DNA from: Streptomyces sp. NBC_01214
Lineage (GTDB): Bacteria; Actinomycetota; Actinomycetes; Streptomycetales; Streptomycetaceae
Direction of reading: 5' to 3'
Assembly (NCBI RefSeq): GCF_026340975.1
Contig: NZ_JAPEOS010000002.1
Coordinates: 1,072,501-1,136,500 of the forward strand
Length of the DNA stretch: 64,000 bases
In this document: piece after piece, positions 35,196-43,283 of the stretch
Numbering within the stretch: position 1 is the first letter of the stretch
Layout: each line of letters begins with the position of its first letter
Translations under genes and position numbers: made by a program
The notes under the pieces: model-generated
Seen by the model: only the letters and a program-made list of their open reading frames with translations
Database searches by the model: none
What the model was told of the DNA's origin: nothing

Positions 35196-36395
35196 ATGTC
35201 CGGATCGAACAACACCACTTCTGTGATCGTCGCCGGGGCCCGCACGCCCATGGGGCGGCTGCTCGGCTCGCTGAAGTCCTTCTCGGGTGCCGACCTCGGC
35301 GGCTTCGCCATCAAGTCCGCGCTGGACCGGGCCGGGATCTCCGGCGACCAGGTGCAGTACGTGATCATGGGCCAGGTGCTGCAGGCCGGCGCGGGCCAGA
35401 TCCCCGCCCGCCAGGCGGCGGTCAAGGCCGGCATCCCGATGAACGTGCCCGCGCTCACGATCAACAAGGTGTGCCTCTCGGGCCTGGACGCGATCGCGCT
35501 GGCCGACCAGCTGATCCGCGCCGGTGAGTTCGACATCGTGGTCGCGGGCGGTCAGGAGTCCATGACCAACGCCCCGCACCTGCTGCCCAAGACCCGCGAG
35601 GGCTACAAGTACGGCGCCGTCGAGATGCTGGACGCGATGGCCTACGACGGTCTCACCGACGCCTTCGAGAACATCGCGATGGGCGAGTCCACCGAGAAGC
35701 ACAACACCCGCCTGGGCATCGAGCGCGCCCCGCAGGACGAGTTCGCCGCCGCCTCGCACCAGCGGGCCGCGGCCGCGCAGAAGAACGGTGTCTTCGAGGC
35801 CGAGATCGTCCCTGTGGAGATCCCGCAGCGCAAGGGCGACCCGGTGATCTTCTCGACCGACGAGGGCATCCGTCCCGAGACCACCGTGGAGTCCCTCGGC
35901 AAGCTGCGTCCGGCCTTCGCCAAGGACGGCACGATCACCGCCGGCACCTCCTCGCAGATCAGCGACGGCGCCGCCGCCGTGGTCGTGATGAGCAAGGCGA
36001 AGGCCGAGGAGCTCGGCCTGGAGTGGATCGCCGAGATCGGCGCCCACGGCAACGTGGCCGGTCCCGACAACTCGCTCCAGTCGCAGCCGTCGAACGCGAT
36101 CCTGCACGCGCTGAAGAAGGAGGGCCTCGAGGTCTCCGACCTGGACCTCATCGAGATCAACGAGGCCTTCGCTGCGGTCGCCGTGCAGTCAATGAAGGAC
36201 CTCGGCGTGACGCCGGAAAAGGTGAACGTCAACGGTGGCGCCATTGCGCTGGGACACCCGATCGGCATGTCCGGTGCCCGTGTGGTGCTGCACCTGGCGC
36301 TGGAGCTGAAGCGCCGCGGCGGCGGCGTCGGCGCGGCCGCCCTGTGCGGCGGCGGCGGTCAGGGCGACGCGCTGATCGTCCGCGTCGCCAAGTAG
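35196..36395 (+). CDS. Acetyl-CoA C-acetyltransferase (thiolase)
   Basis: A 399-residue biosynthetic-type thiolase: two acetyl-CoA to acetoacetyl-CoA, or the reverse. Catalytic residues are visible: Cys93 in NKVCLSGLDA, His354 in LGHPIGMSGAR, and Cys384 in ALCGGGGQG. The ATG at 35196 (MSGSNNTTSVIVAGARTP) follows AAGGGG. It is followed 82 bp later by meaB, so the two may be cotranscribed. It complements the 3-hydroxybutyryl-CoA dehydrogenase encoded upstream. Confidence 0.93.
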   Translation: MSGSNNTTSVIVAGARTPMGRLLGSLKSFSGADLGGFAIKSALDRAGISGDQVQYVIMGQVLQAGAGQIPARQAAVKAGIPMNVPALTINKVCLSGLDAIALADQLIRAGEFDIVVAGGQESMTNAPHLLPKTREGYKYGAVEMLDAMAYDGLTDAFENIAMGESTEKHNTRLGIERAPQDEFAAASHQRAAAAQKNGVFEAEIVPVEIPQRKGDPVIFSTDEGIRPETTVESLGKLRPAFAKDGTITAGTSSQISDGAAAVVVMSKAKAEELGLEWIAEIGAHGNVAGPDNSLQSQPSNAILHALKKEGLEVSDLDLIEINEAFAAVAVQSMKDLGVTPEKVNVNGGAIALGHPIGMSGARVVLHLALELKRRGGGVGAAALCGGGGQGDALIVRVAK

Positions 36396-36477
36396 GCAGC
36401 GCCGGGACGCCGGGCCCCCCGATGCGGGGCCCGGCAACCCGCAGGAACCCGTACGAGAACCGAGGAGCGCAGCACGT

Positions 36478-37437
36478 ATGACGGTGGACGTCCCCCAGCT
36501 GGTGGCCCAGGCCCGTGAGGGCCGGCCGAGAGCGGTGGCCCGGCTGATCTCGCTGGTCGAGGGAGCGTCCCCGCAGCTGCGCGAGGTGATGGCGGCACTG
36601 GCCCCGCTGACGGGCGGGGCGTACGTGGTGGGGCTGACGGGGTCGCCGGGCGTCGGCAAGTCGACCTCGACCTCGGCCCTCGTGTCCGCGTACCGCAAGG
36701 CTGGCAAGCGGGTCGGCGTCCTCGCCGTCGACCCGTCCTCGCCCTTCTCGGGCGGGGCGCTGCTCGGCGACCGGGTGCGGATGTCGGACCACGCCTCGGA
36801 CCCGGGGGTCTACATCCGCTCCATGGCCACCCGCGGCCACCTGGGCGGGCTCGCCTGGGCCGCCCCGCAGGCGATCCGGGTGCTGGACGCGGCCGGCTGC
36901 GAGGTGATCCTGGTCGAGACGGTCGGGGTCGGGCAGTCGGAGGTGGAGATCGCCTCGCAGGCCGACACCTCGGTGGTGCTGCTGGCCCCCGGGATGGGGG
37001 ACGGGATCCAGGCCGCCAAGGCGGGAATCCTGGAGATCGGCGACGTGTACGTGGTCAACAAGGCGGACCGGGACGGCGCGGACGCCACCGCCCGGGAACT
37101 CAACCACATGCTGGGCCTGGGCGAAGCCCGGGGCCGGGACGACTGGCGGCCGCCGATCGTGAAGACGGTCGCGGCCCGCGGCCAGGGCATCGACGAGTTG
37201 GTCGAGGCGCTGGAGAAGCACCGGGCGTGGATGGACGAGCGCGGCGTGCTGGCCCAGCGCCGGGCGGCCCGGGCGGCCCGGGAGGTCGAGACGATCGCCG
37301 TGACGGCGCTGCGGGCGCGGATGGCGGACGTGCACGGGGACGCGCACCTCGACGCCCTGGCCGCCAGGGTGGCCGTGGGCGAGCTGGACCCGTACGCGGC
37401 GGCGGACGCGCTGCTGACGACGCTGACGGAGGCGTAG
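36478..37437 (+). CDS. meaB: Methylmalonyl-CoA mutase-associated GTPase MeaB (ArgK family)
   Basis: A 319-residue G3E-family GTPase that protects and reloads B12-dependent acyl-CoA mutases. P-loop TGSPGVGKST (residues 54-63), the Mg/switch Asp in VDPSSPFSGGALLGDRVRM, ETVGVGQSE and the base-specificity motif NKAD are all present. The old label LAO/AO transport ATPase is a misnomer. ATG at 36478 has GAGGAG upstream. The likely client in this window is the icmA product; other mutases may exist elsewhere. Confidence 0.92.
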   Translation: MTVDVPQLVAQAREGRPRAVARLISLVEGASPQLREVMAALAPLTGGAYVVGLTGSPGVGKSTSTSALVSAYRKAGKRVGVLAVDPSSPFSGGALLGDRVRMSDHASDPGVYIRSMATRGHLGGLAWAAPQAIRVLDAAGCEVILVETVGVGQSEVEIASQADTSVVLLAPGMGDGIQAAKAGILEIGDVYVVNKADRDGADATARELNHMLGLGEARGRDDWRPPIVKTVAARGQGIDELVEALEKHRAWMDERGVLAQRRAARAAREVETIAVTALRARMADVHGDAHLDALAARVAVGELDPYAAADALLTTLTEA

Positions 37438-37444
37438 GGCCTTC

Positions 37445-37506
37445 GCACCCGGGCCGGGCCCCGGCAGGGCGCGTGCGGCGCCGCTGCCGGGGCCCGGCCC
37501 GGGTGC
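37445..37506. terminator. Long perfect bidirectional terminator
   Basis: A 23-bp perfect stem (37445-37467 with 37484-37506) plus an inner GGCGC/GCGCC stem (37468-37472, 37478-37482) separated by a single bulged G. It fills the whole convergent gap between meaB and the PepSY gene. Confidence 0.88.
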
Positions 37507-37507
37507 G

Positions 37508-38080
37508 TCAGGAGTTCTCGTCCGAGTCCGAATCGGAGTCGGAGTCCGACTGCGCGGTGACCTTGCCGGTCGTGGGGTCCACGGAGGCGTTCCACGTCGT
37601 GCCGTCGGAGCTCTTGACCTCGACGTGCCAGTACGGGGCCTGGCCGTTGTCACCGGCGTCCCATTCGACGGTCCACGCCGTGCCCGGGTGCGCGGCCACG
37701 GCGGCCTTGGCGGCCTGCCCCGCGGTGATCTTGGCCGCGAGCAGCCCCTTGTGCTCGCCGGGGTCCTCGTCGGTGTCCACGTTCTGCCGGGAGACCTTGC
37801 CGGTGGCGGCGTCGACCTCCAGCTCGGCGTGGCCCTTGCCGTCCTTGGTGATCACGTCCACGTGCCAGACGTTGCCGTCCCGGTCGAGGGACTCGACCAC
37901 GCCCGGGTAGTCCTTCAGGGCGGCGGCGAGGGCCTGCTCGGCCGTGACGTCGACCTTGGCGGCGGCGGTCGCGGGGGCGGTTCCCGCCAGGTCGGCGGAG
38001 ACCGCGGCGGCGGTCGCCGCGGGGCCCGCGACCAGCAGGGCCACGGACGCGGCCGCTGAGACGAACACGTTGCGCTTCAT
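37508..38080 (-). CDS. Secreted PepSY-domain protein
   Basis: A 190-residue exported protein: signal peptide (residues 1-36, MKRNVFVSAAASVALLVAG), then two PepSY repeats (about 44-100 and 120-175), each with a VxAxTGKV-type ending (LEVDAATGKV, SVDPTTGKV). The tail is a Ser-Asp repeat (SDSDSDSDSDENS), acidic and possibly cation-binding. PepSY domains often inhibit proteases or act at the envelope; the function here is unproven. ATG at 38080 follows GAGGAGG. Confidence 0.82.
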   Translation of the reverse strand: MKRNVFVSAAASVALLVAGPAATAAAVSADLAGTAPATAAAKVDVTAEQALAAALKDYPGVVESLDRDGNVWHVDVITKDGKGHAELEVDAATGKVSRQNVDTDEDPGEHKGLLAAKITAGQAAKAAVAAHPGTAWTVEWDAGDNGQAPYWHVEVKSSDGTTWNASVDPTTGKVTAQSDSDSDSDSDENS

Positions 38081-38209
38081 AGGCTGGACCTCCTCAGGCC
38101 GGCCCACGGACACAGGGCCGGCAGCGAGCGTTCCCAGCCATTGTGGGGCCGATGGCCGTCCGGGGCGCGGCGAGCCCGTGAGGCCCGCGCTGCCCGGACG
38201 GCCCCGGCC

Positions 38210-38722
38210 TCAGACCTTGCCGCGGTTGTCGCGCAGGTGCTCCGCGACCGGGGTCAGCGAGGCGCGCAGCGCCGCCAGGGCCTCCGGCGGCAGCAGGTCG
38301 ATGAAGTGCTTGCGGACGGACGCCACGTGGTGCGGGGCGACGCGTCGCATCGTTTCCATGCCCTCGTCCGTGAGCACCGCGTACAGGCCGCGGCGGTCGG
38401 ACTCGCAGTTCACCCGGCGGACCAGACCGGCCGTCTCCATACGCGTGATCTGGTGCGACAGCCGGCTCTTGGACTGCAGCGTGGCGGTCGCGAGATCGCT
38501 CATCCGCATCCGGTGGTCCTGCGACTCCGAGAGGTTCACGAGGATCTCGTAGTCGTTGTTGGTGAGTCCGAAGGGCTGGAGATCCTTTTCCAGCTGGTGC
38601 ATCAGCAGCCTGCTGACGTCCAGGTGGGTGCGCCAGGCGCACTGCTCGGCGTCGGTCAGCCAGTGGGTCCCCCCGGACGGAGTCTGGGGGAGGGGGGCCG
38701 TCTCGGTCTCCATGGTCTCCAT
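38210..38722 (-). CDS. MarR-family transcriptional regulator
   Basis: A 170-residue winged-helix regulator: N-terminal helices, then RMSDLATATLQSKSRLSHQITRMETAGLVRRVNCESDRRG, the MarR recognition helix and wing. The first ~20 residues (METMETETAPLPQTPSGG) derive partly from a dispersed palindromic DNA element. Start at 38722 or the second ATG at 38713, which has GGAG upstream. By position beside the AIM24 genes it may correspond to AbsC of S. coelicolor, a regulator linked to antibiotic production, but I infer this from gene order only. The upstream 54 bp are A/T-rich. Confidence 0.85.
   Translation of the reverse strand: METMETETAPLPQTPSGGTHWLTDAEQCAWRTHLDVSRLLMHQLEKDLQPFGLTNNDYEILVNLSESQDHRMRMSDLATATLQSKSRLSHQITRMETAGLVRRVNCESDRRGLYAVLTDEGMETMRRVAPHHVASVRKHFIDLLPPEALAALRASLTPVAEHLRDNRGKV
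38669..38693. repeat. Dispersed palindromic element, copy 2 (within a coding region)
   Basis: The 18 nt at 38676-38693 are the inverse complement of 11059-11076, with the same loop (GGA here, TCC there) and a G/C stem around it. In the MarR frame it encodes PLPQTPSGG, so an intergenic-type repeat has been absorbed into the N-terminus. Confidence 0.65.
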
Positions 38723-38776
38723 GAATGAACTCTACCTAAAAAGTTGAATTGCGTACAAAAATCTCAGGTCAGGCGG

Positions 38777-39595
38777 TCACAGTCCGAGGCGGCGCTGGAG
38801 ATCACCCAGCTGTCCCGGCATCCGCGGCACGCCCAGCTGCCCCATCGGCCCCTGACCGGCCCCCGGAACGCCCTGCGCGTTGCCCGTGGCCGCCCCGGCG
38901 CCGACCGCGCCGATCGCCTGCTCCGCCATCAGCATCTCCGACGACTGGAGCAGCACCGTCCCCGCACCGACGAACTCGAACTGGTGCTCCTCGCCCGAGC
39001 TGCCCCCTATGCCGGTCAGCGAGCGCAGTCCGCCCATGACGCCCGTCATGTAGCCGTGGTCGTAGTGGTGGCACGGCGAGGGGCAGTCCGCCCAGCCCAC
39101 CAGCGCCTGCGGGTCCACGCGCAGCGGCGGTTCCATGAACACCACCGGTCCGTTGGACGCTGCCACGAACTTCCCGGTTCCGATCAGCGTCAGGAAGCCC
39201 GGGACGATCGACTGCTTCAGGGCGAGCGAGGGCTGGTACGCGAGCAGGTTGCCCGAACGGATCGTCAGGTTGCCCTCGTCCAGGTCGTACGAGTTCACGT
39301 CGAAGGCCCGGTCGGCCAGCAGCATCTTGCCCGAGCCCTCGGCCACCACCCAGTCACTGGCGTGCAGCGGCGAGTGGAAACTGGTGCGCAGCAGGCGGTC
39401 GAAGCGTCCGTTGCCGATGCCGTTGAACTCGATGTGCCCGTAGTACGAGATCATCTTGCCCTTCTGCAGGAACCACTGGCTCCCTTTGAGCTCCACGCAG
39501 AAGGTGTACGCGTTCACGTTGTCGTCGGAGGGCAGCGTGTACGGGTCGTAGACCGTCGGGCCGCCCGGTCCGCCGGTCACGGGGCCAAAGTTCAC
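38777..39595 (-). CDS. AIM24-family protein (third of three)
   Basis: A 272-residue AIM24/TIGR00266-like beta-rich protein, the largest and last of a coupled trio. Central repeats such as VAEGSGKMLLADRAFDVNSYDLDEGNLTIRSGNLLAYQPSL match the fold; a GGSSGEEHQFEFVGAGTVLLQSSE segment and a Gly/Pro/Gln-rich tail follow. GTG start at 39595 overlaps the upstream gene's stop (GTGA). The family is found in mitochondria and bacteria; its role is not established. Confidence 0.8.
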   Translation of the reverse strand: MNFGPVTGGPGGPTVYDPYTLPSDDNVNAYTFCVELKGSQWFLQKGKMISYYGHIEFNGIGNGRFDRLLRTSFHSPLHASDWVVAEGSGKMLLADRAFDVNSYDLDEGNLTIRSGNLLAYQPSLALKQSIVPGFLTLIGTGKFVAASNGPVVFMEPPLRVDPQALVGWADCPSPCHHYDHGYMTGVMGGLRSLTGIGGSSGEEHQFEFVGAGTVLLQSSEMLMAEQAIGAVGAGAATGNAQGVPGAGQGPMGQLGVPRMPGQLGDLQRRLGL

Positions 39596-40242
39596 AGCTT
39601 CTCCTCGGAGGCCTGTACGTACACCGCGCCCTGGCCGGACAGCTCCAGCTGGAACGCCTCGCCCGAGCCGCGCCCCACCATGTCCCGCCAGCCGAGCGCG
39701 GTGGAGAGCTTGTTGCGCACGTCACCGTGGTGGGCGACGTACGCCTGCGGGTCCACGTGGATCGGGCGCTGCGGGGTGATCGGCAGTTCTATGACCCCGC
39801 CGTGGGCCATCACGGCGACGGAGCCGTGGCCCTTGAGGGTGGTGGTGAAGAGGCCCTGGCCGGTCACCTGGCCGCGGACCATGCCCATGACCCCGCCCTG
39901 GGAGCCCATGAACATCGTGCCCTGCTGGAGGGTGCCGTCGAAGGCGAGCAGCCGGTCGGCCTCGACGTAGAGGGTCTCGCCGGTCAGGTTGATGACCTGG
40001 ATGTGGTGGCCGCCGTGGCCGAACATCACGGTGCCGCTGCCCTCGACCGCCATCAGCGGGGTCTGCTCGTTCGCCACCCGGCGCCCGATCATGCCCATGA
40101 CCCCGCCCTGACCGCCCGTCAGGCTCGGGGTGAAGGAGACCTCGCCGCGGTACGCGAGCATGGCGCCGCGCTGGCTGTACATCTTCTGACCCGGGATCAC
40201 CTGGGCCTCGACCATCTTCGAGTTGATCTCGCGGAACGGCAT
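39592..40242 (-). CDS. AIM24-family protein (second of three)
   Basis: A 216-residue AIM24-like protein starting MPFREINSKMVEAQVIPGQKMYSQRGAMLAYRGEV. Contains AVEGSGTVMFGHGGHHIQVINLTGETLYVEADRLLAFD, the family's central signature, and ends GQGAVYVQASEEKL. It begins one base into the upstream stop (TGATG overlap), so the three genes are a single translationally coupled operon. The function is unknown. Confidence 0.82.
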   Translation of the reverse strand: MPFREINSKMVEAQVIPGQKMYSQRGAMLAYRGEVSFTPSLTGGQGGVMGMIGRRVANEQTPLMAVEGSGTVMFGHGGHHIQVINLTGETLYVEADRLLAFDGTLQQGTMFMGSQGGVMGMVRGQVTGQGLFTTTLKGHGSVAVMAHGGVIELPITPQRPIHVDPQAYVAHHGDVRNKLSTALGWRDMVGRGSGEAFQLELSGQGAVYVQASEEKL

Positions 40243-40880
40243 CAGATGTCGCCCCCGACGGTGTTGCGCTCGCTGGGCTGCACGTAGACCAGGCCCTCGC
40301 CCTCGAAGCGGATCTGGAACGCCTCGCCGGAGCCCTCGCCGATGAGTGTGCGGAAGTTCACACCGGACTGGAAGGACTGCTGGAGGTTGCCGGTGTGCGC
40401 GACGTACGCGCCGGGGTCGACGGACAGCGGGTACTGGGCGCTCACGCGCAGCACCACGGCCGGTCCGTCGGACATGATCGCGGCCTGGCCCGAGCCCTCG
40501 ACGGTGGTGGTGAACAGGCCGTTGCCTGACGCCCCGCCGCGCAGGCCGGTGAAGGTGGTGCCGGTGCGCAGACCGGCGTCGGTGCACAGCAGGTTGCTGG
40601 ACTCGACGTAGAGCTTCTCGCCGCGCAGGTTGACCAGGTTGATCTCGCTCGCACGGTCGGCGAAGAAGCAGGTGCCGTGCCCCTGCACTTCCATCACTGT
40701 CATCTGTTCGCCGGTCAGTCGGCGGGTCACCATGCCGCGGAGGCCTTCGCCGCCGCCGGTCATCTTCTTGAAGGCCATCTGCCCGTCGTACGCGACCATG
40801 GAGCCGTTCTTCGCTTTCACGGCATCCCCGGTCAGGTCGACGGCCAGCACCTTGCTGCCTTGGAGTCGGAACTGAGCCAC
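40242..40880 (-). CDS. AIM24-family protein (first of three)
   Basis: A 212-residue AIM24-like protein, MAQFRLQGSKVLAVDLTGDAVKAKNGSMVAYDG. It shares with its two neighbours the segments EVQGHGTCFFADRASEINLVNLRGEKLYVESSNLL and GSGEAFQIRFEGEGLVYVQPSE. GTG start at 40880 without an obvious ribosome-binding site. It heads the operon; the divergent 197-bp region contains a GTGGC-N8-GCCAC inverted repeat at 40923-40940. Confidence 0.82.
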   Translation of the reverse strand: MAQFRLQGSKVLAVDLTGDAVKAKNGSMVAYDGQMAFKKMTGGGEGLRGMVTRRLTGEQMTVMEVQGHGTCFFADRASEINLVNLRGEKLYVESSNLLCTDAGLRTGTTFTGLRGGASGNGLFTTTVEGSGQAAIMSDGPAVVLRVSAQYPLSVDPGAYVAHTGNLQQSFQSGVNFRTLIGEGSGEAFQIRFEGEGLVYVQPSERNTVGGDI

Positions 40881-41013
40881 GGGAAGACGTTATCGGCAGC
40901 GGGCGACCCCGAACAGGGCCTCGTGGCTGATATATGCCACACCCGGGAGATATGGGTGCGACCGCGCGGGGCCCCGGCCGGCCCGCGGAGGCCGTGGCGG
41001 GGGAGGGGCCGGG

Positions 41014-41042
41014 TCAAGATCCCGTAAAGCGGCTGAGACACT
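41014..41042 (+). promoter_or_regulatory. Putative promoter of the first DUF3817 gene
   Basis: TCAAGA at 41014-41019 and GACACT at 41037-41042, 17 bp apart. The block GTCAAGATC plus nearby AAAGCGG is repeated before the paralogous gene at 52092, which supports a shared control element. Confidence 0.45.
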
Positions 41043-41077
41043 GGGAAGGACCCTGGCCTCCACCCCGAAGGTTCCAC

Positions 41078-41422
41078 GTGGACATCAAGACCGCCTCCGC
41101 CCTGCACCGCCTGCGCCTCGTCTCCGTTCCGGAGGCGCTGTCGTTCCCGGCCCTGCTGATCTTCGGGACGCTGCTCAGCTGGCTCACCGACATCGACTAC
41201 CTGAAGATGCCGCTGGGCATGCTGCACGGCATCCTCTTCCTCATCTACTCGGTCTTCCTGCTGGACGTCTGGAACCGGGCCAAGTGGCCCTTCAAGAAGG
41301 TCCTGCTGTTCTTCGCCCTCGCGGTGGTGCCCTTCGGCGGGCTGTACGGGGACAAGCTGCTCAAGCGGGAAGAGGCCGACAGCGTCGTCGCGGCCCGCGC
41401 GCGCCAGGCGGCCGACGCGTGA
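41078..41422 (+). CDS. DUF3817 membrane protein (copy 1)
   Basis: A 114-residue membrane protein with three hydrophobic helices (about residues 17-37, 43-65 and 71-92): VPEALSFPALLIFGTLLSWL, then MLHGILFLIYSVFLLDVWNRAKWPFKKVLLFF. The HG-x6-Y and WPF motifs are typical of DUF3817. GTG at 41078 follows GAAGG. The stop overlaps the start of the thiamine-binding protein gene (GTGA). A paralogue lies at 52092-52421. The function is unknown. Confidence 0.82.
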   Translation: MDIKTASALHRLRLVSVPEALSFPALLIFGTLLSWLTDIDYLKMPLGMLHGILFLIYSVFLLDVWNRAKWPFKKVLLFFALAVVPFGGLYGDKLLKREEADSVVAARARQAADA

Positions 41423-41715
41423 TCGTCGCGTTCTCGGTGACCCCGCTGGGGGTCGGCGAAGAAGTCGGCGAGTACGTCGCCGACGCGGTCCGGGTGGTCC
41501 GCGAGTCCGGGCTGCCGAACCGCACCGATGCGATGTTCACCACCGTGGAAGGCGAGTGGGACGAGGTCATGGACGTGGTCCGGCGCGCGGTGGCGGTCGT
41601 CGAGGAGCGGGCGCCGCGCGTCTCCTTCATCTTGAAGGCCGACATCCGCCCCGGGGTCCACGACGGGATCACCTCCAAGGTCGAGACGGTGGAGCGGCAC
41701 CTCGCCGAGGGCTGA
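41419..41715 (+). CDS. MTH1187/YkoF-like thiamine-binding protein
   Basis: A 98-residue member of the DUF77/MTH1187 family, a ferredoxin-like fold that binds thiamine or related small ligands. The sequence starts MIVAFSVTPLGVGEEVGEYVADAVRVVRESG and contains TTVEGEWDEVMDVVRRAV and ILKADIRPG. It overlaps the upstream DUF3817 gene by four bases, suggesting coupled function, perhaps transport or sensing of the ligand. A strong terminator follows. Confidence 0.85.
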   Translation: MIVAFSVTPLGVGEEVGEYVADAVRVVRESGLPNRTDAMFTTVEGEWDEVMDVVRRAVAVVEERAPRVSFILKADIRPGVHDGITSKVETVERHLAEG

Positions 41716-41750
41716 GCCGCCCTCACCGGTCCGCGTTCCACTGGTATGTC

Positions 41751-41788
41751 CGAAAGCGCCCCCGGCCTGCTGGCCGGGGGCGCTTTCG
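41751..41788 (+). terminator. Strong intrinsic terminator
   Basis: A 17-bp perfect stem CGAAAGCGCCCCCGGCC (41751-41767), loop TGCT, with its complement at 41772-41788, ending in CTTTCG. It closes the DUF3817/thiamine-binding pair. Confidence 0.88.
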
Positions 41789-41826
41789 CATGCCCCGGCT
41801 GCCCCGGCCGGCCGGTCGCACACAGT

Positions 41827-41877
41827 CTTGAGCGATCGCTCAAGTTCCCCTAAGGTGCCGGTTGAGCGATCGCTCAA
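41827..41877 (+). promoter_or_regulatory. Tandem palindromic operators of the DUF4166/TetR operon
   Basis: CTTGAGCGATCGCTCAAG (41827-41844) and TTGAGCGATCGCTCAA (41862-41877) are perfect palindromes with centres 34 bp apart. They sit directly upstream of an operon whose third gene is a TetR regulator, so autoregulation by that protein is the natural prediction. Confidence 0.88.
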
Positions 41878-41898
41878 TTCACGGAACGGGGGGTGGCG

Positions 41899-42597
41899 AT
41901 GGGCCTGTACGTCGAGACGCGGATCCGGGTCGGCATGGACGAGCTGTGGGAGCGCAGCCAGGATCCGGCGCAGCACCAGCGCTGGGACCTGCGCTTCACC
42001 TCCATCGGCTACCTCCCGTGCGCCGAGGGCGAACCCCAACGGTTCCGGTACGCGACCCGCGTGCTTCCGTTCCTCTCCGTCGACGGGACCGGGATCTCCG
42101 CCGGAGAACGCCACCGGTCCGACGGCACCCGGGTGTCGGCCCTGCGGTTCGCCTCGGAGCACCCGCTGTCGCTGCTCGCCGAGGGCAGCGGGTACTGGCG
42201 CTACGTCCCGGGCCCCGACGGGATCCGCTTCCTCACCGGCTACGACTACCGCCCGCGTTGGGGCCGCTTCGGCGCCCTCGCCGACCGGCTGGTGTTCCGC
42301 CCGCTCATGGGCTGGGCCACCGCCTGGTCCTTCGACCGGCTGCGGCTGTGGTGCGAGCGCGGGACCACCCCGGCCCTCGCCCTCGCCCGCGCGATCGGCG
42401 AGGGCGCCCTGCGCGTCCTGCTGTCCGTGGCCGCCCTGCTGTACGCGCCGCTGCCGGCCGCCCTGCTCGTCCTGGCCGCCGCCCTACTGCTGCCGCCGCT
42501 GCCCGGCACCCCCGCCGCCCGCCGCTGCCTGCGCACCCCGCCCGGCCGCACCCCCGCCCGCGCACCCCGCCTGCTGAGCACCCTGGAGCCGTCGTGA
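41899..42597 (+). CDS. SRPBCC-like protein with C-terminal membrane helices
   Basis: A 232-residue protein. Residues 1-150 resemble an SRPBCC/START-type lipid- or hydrophobic-ligand-binding fold (GLYVETRIRVGMDELWERSQDPAQHQRWDLRF is the typical opening). Residues about 170-200 form one or two hydrophobic helices and the C-terminus is Pro/Arg-rich. ATG at 41899 follows GGGGGG. First gene of a three-gene operon (overlaps with the next by GTGA). Confidence 0.75.
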   Translation: MGLYVETRIRVGMDELWERSQDPAQHQRWDLRFTSIGYLPCAEGEPQRFRYATRVLPFLSVDGTGISAGERHRSDGTRVSALRFASEHPLSLLAEGSGYWRYVPGPDGIRFLTGYDYRPRWGRFGALADRLVFRPLMGWATAWSFDRLRLWCERGTTPALALARAIGEGALRVLLSVAALLYAPLPAALLVLAAALLLPPLPGTPAARRCLRTPPGRTPARAPRLLSTLEPS

Positions 42598-43283
42598 CCT
42601 CCATCTTCCGGGCCCACATGGGCGCCGCGTTCGATCGTCTGCACCCGCAGATCCAGCGCCGCTTCTCGGTGGGGCTCGCGAGCGGCGAGGGCTGCATCGG
42701 CCGCGGCACCATGGAACGGATCTGGCACGGCCCCGCTTACGTGAAGCCCTTCCTCCGGCTCGGCGGCGTACGGAACATCCTGGTGCCGCACGAGGGACGG
42801 AACGTCCCCTTCGTCATCGAGAACCTCCCCTACCTCGACTCCTTCGGGCGCGAGACCGTCACCTTCGTACGGACCTTCCAGCTGCCCGGCGGAGCCCACC
42901 GCTTCGACGCCACGATGGTCCACAGCCCCGAACGCGACTGCGTCCTGGACTACCTGGGCACGCACCAGCACCTCGCCAGCGACCTCCACATGAGCGCCGA
43001 GCCCGACGGCTCGCTGCTCATCCGCTCCGGCGAACACCGCTTCCGCGAGGGCCCCCTCGACGTCCGCGTCCCCGACCTCATCGGCGGCGAGGCCGAGGTC
43101 CGCGAGTCCTTCGACGAGGCCACCGGCCGGTTCCGGATCCGGGTACGGGTGGTCAACCGCCGCTTCGGACCGCTCTTCGGCTACGAGGGCACCTTCACCG
43201 CGCAGTACGTCGACGCCCGCGACCGATGGGCGAGCGGGCTCTGCGGCGACCTGCGCCCGGTCCGCGAGGAGGTCCGGGCATGA
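42594..43283 (+). CDS. DUF4166 domain protein
   Basis: A 229-residue DUF4166 protein starting MTSIFRAHMGAAFDRLHPQIQRRF, with RIWHGPAYVKPFLRLGG, a central beta-rich region, and VRESFDEATGRFRIRVRVVNRRFGPLFGYEGTF near the end. DUF4166 is often fused to or beside saccharopine-dehydrogenase or lipid-modifying proteins; here it follows an SRPBCC-like gene. GTG start overlaps the previous stop; its own stop overlaps the TetR start (ATGA). Confidence 0.82.
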   Translation: MTSIFRAHMGAAFDRLHPQIQRRFSVGLASGEGCIGRGTMERIWHGPAYVKPFLRLGGVRNILVPHEGRNVPFVIENLPYLDSFGRETVTFVRTFQLPGGAHRFDATMVHSPERDCVLDYLGTHQHLASDLHMSAEPDGSLLIRSGEHRFREGPLDVRVPDLIGGEAEVRESFDEATGRFRIRVRVVNRRFGPLFGYEGTFTAQYVDARDRWASGLCGDLRPVREEVRA

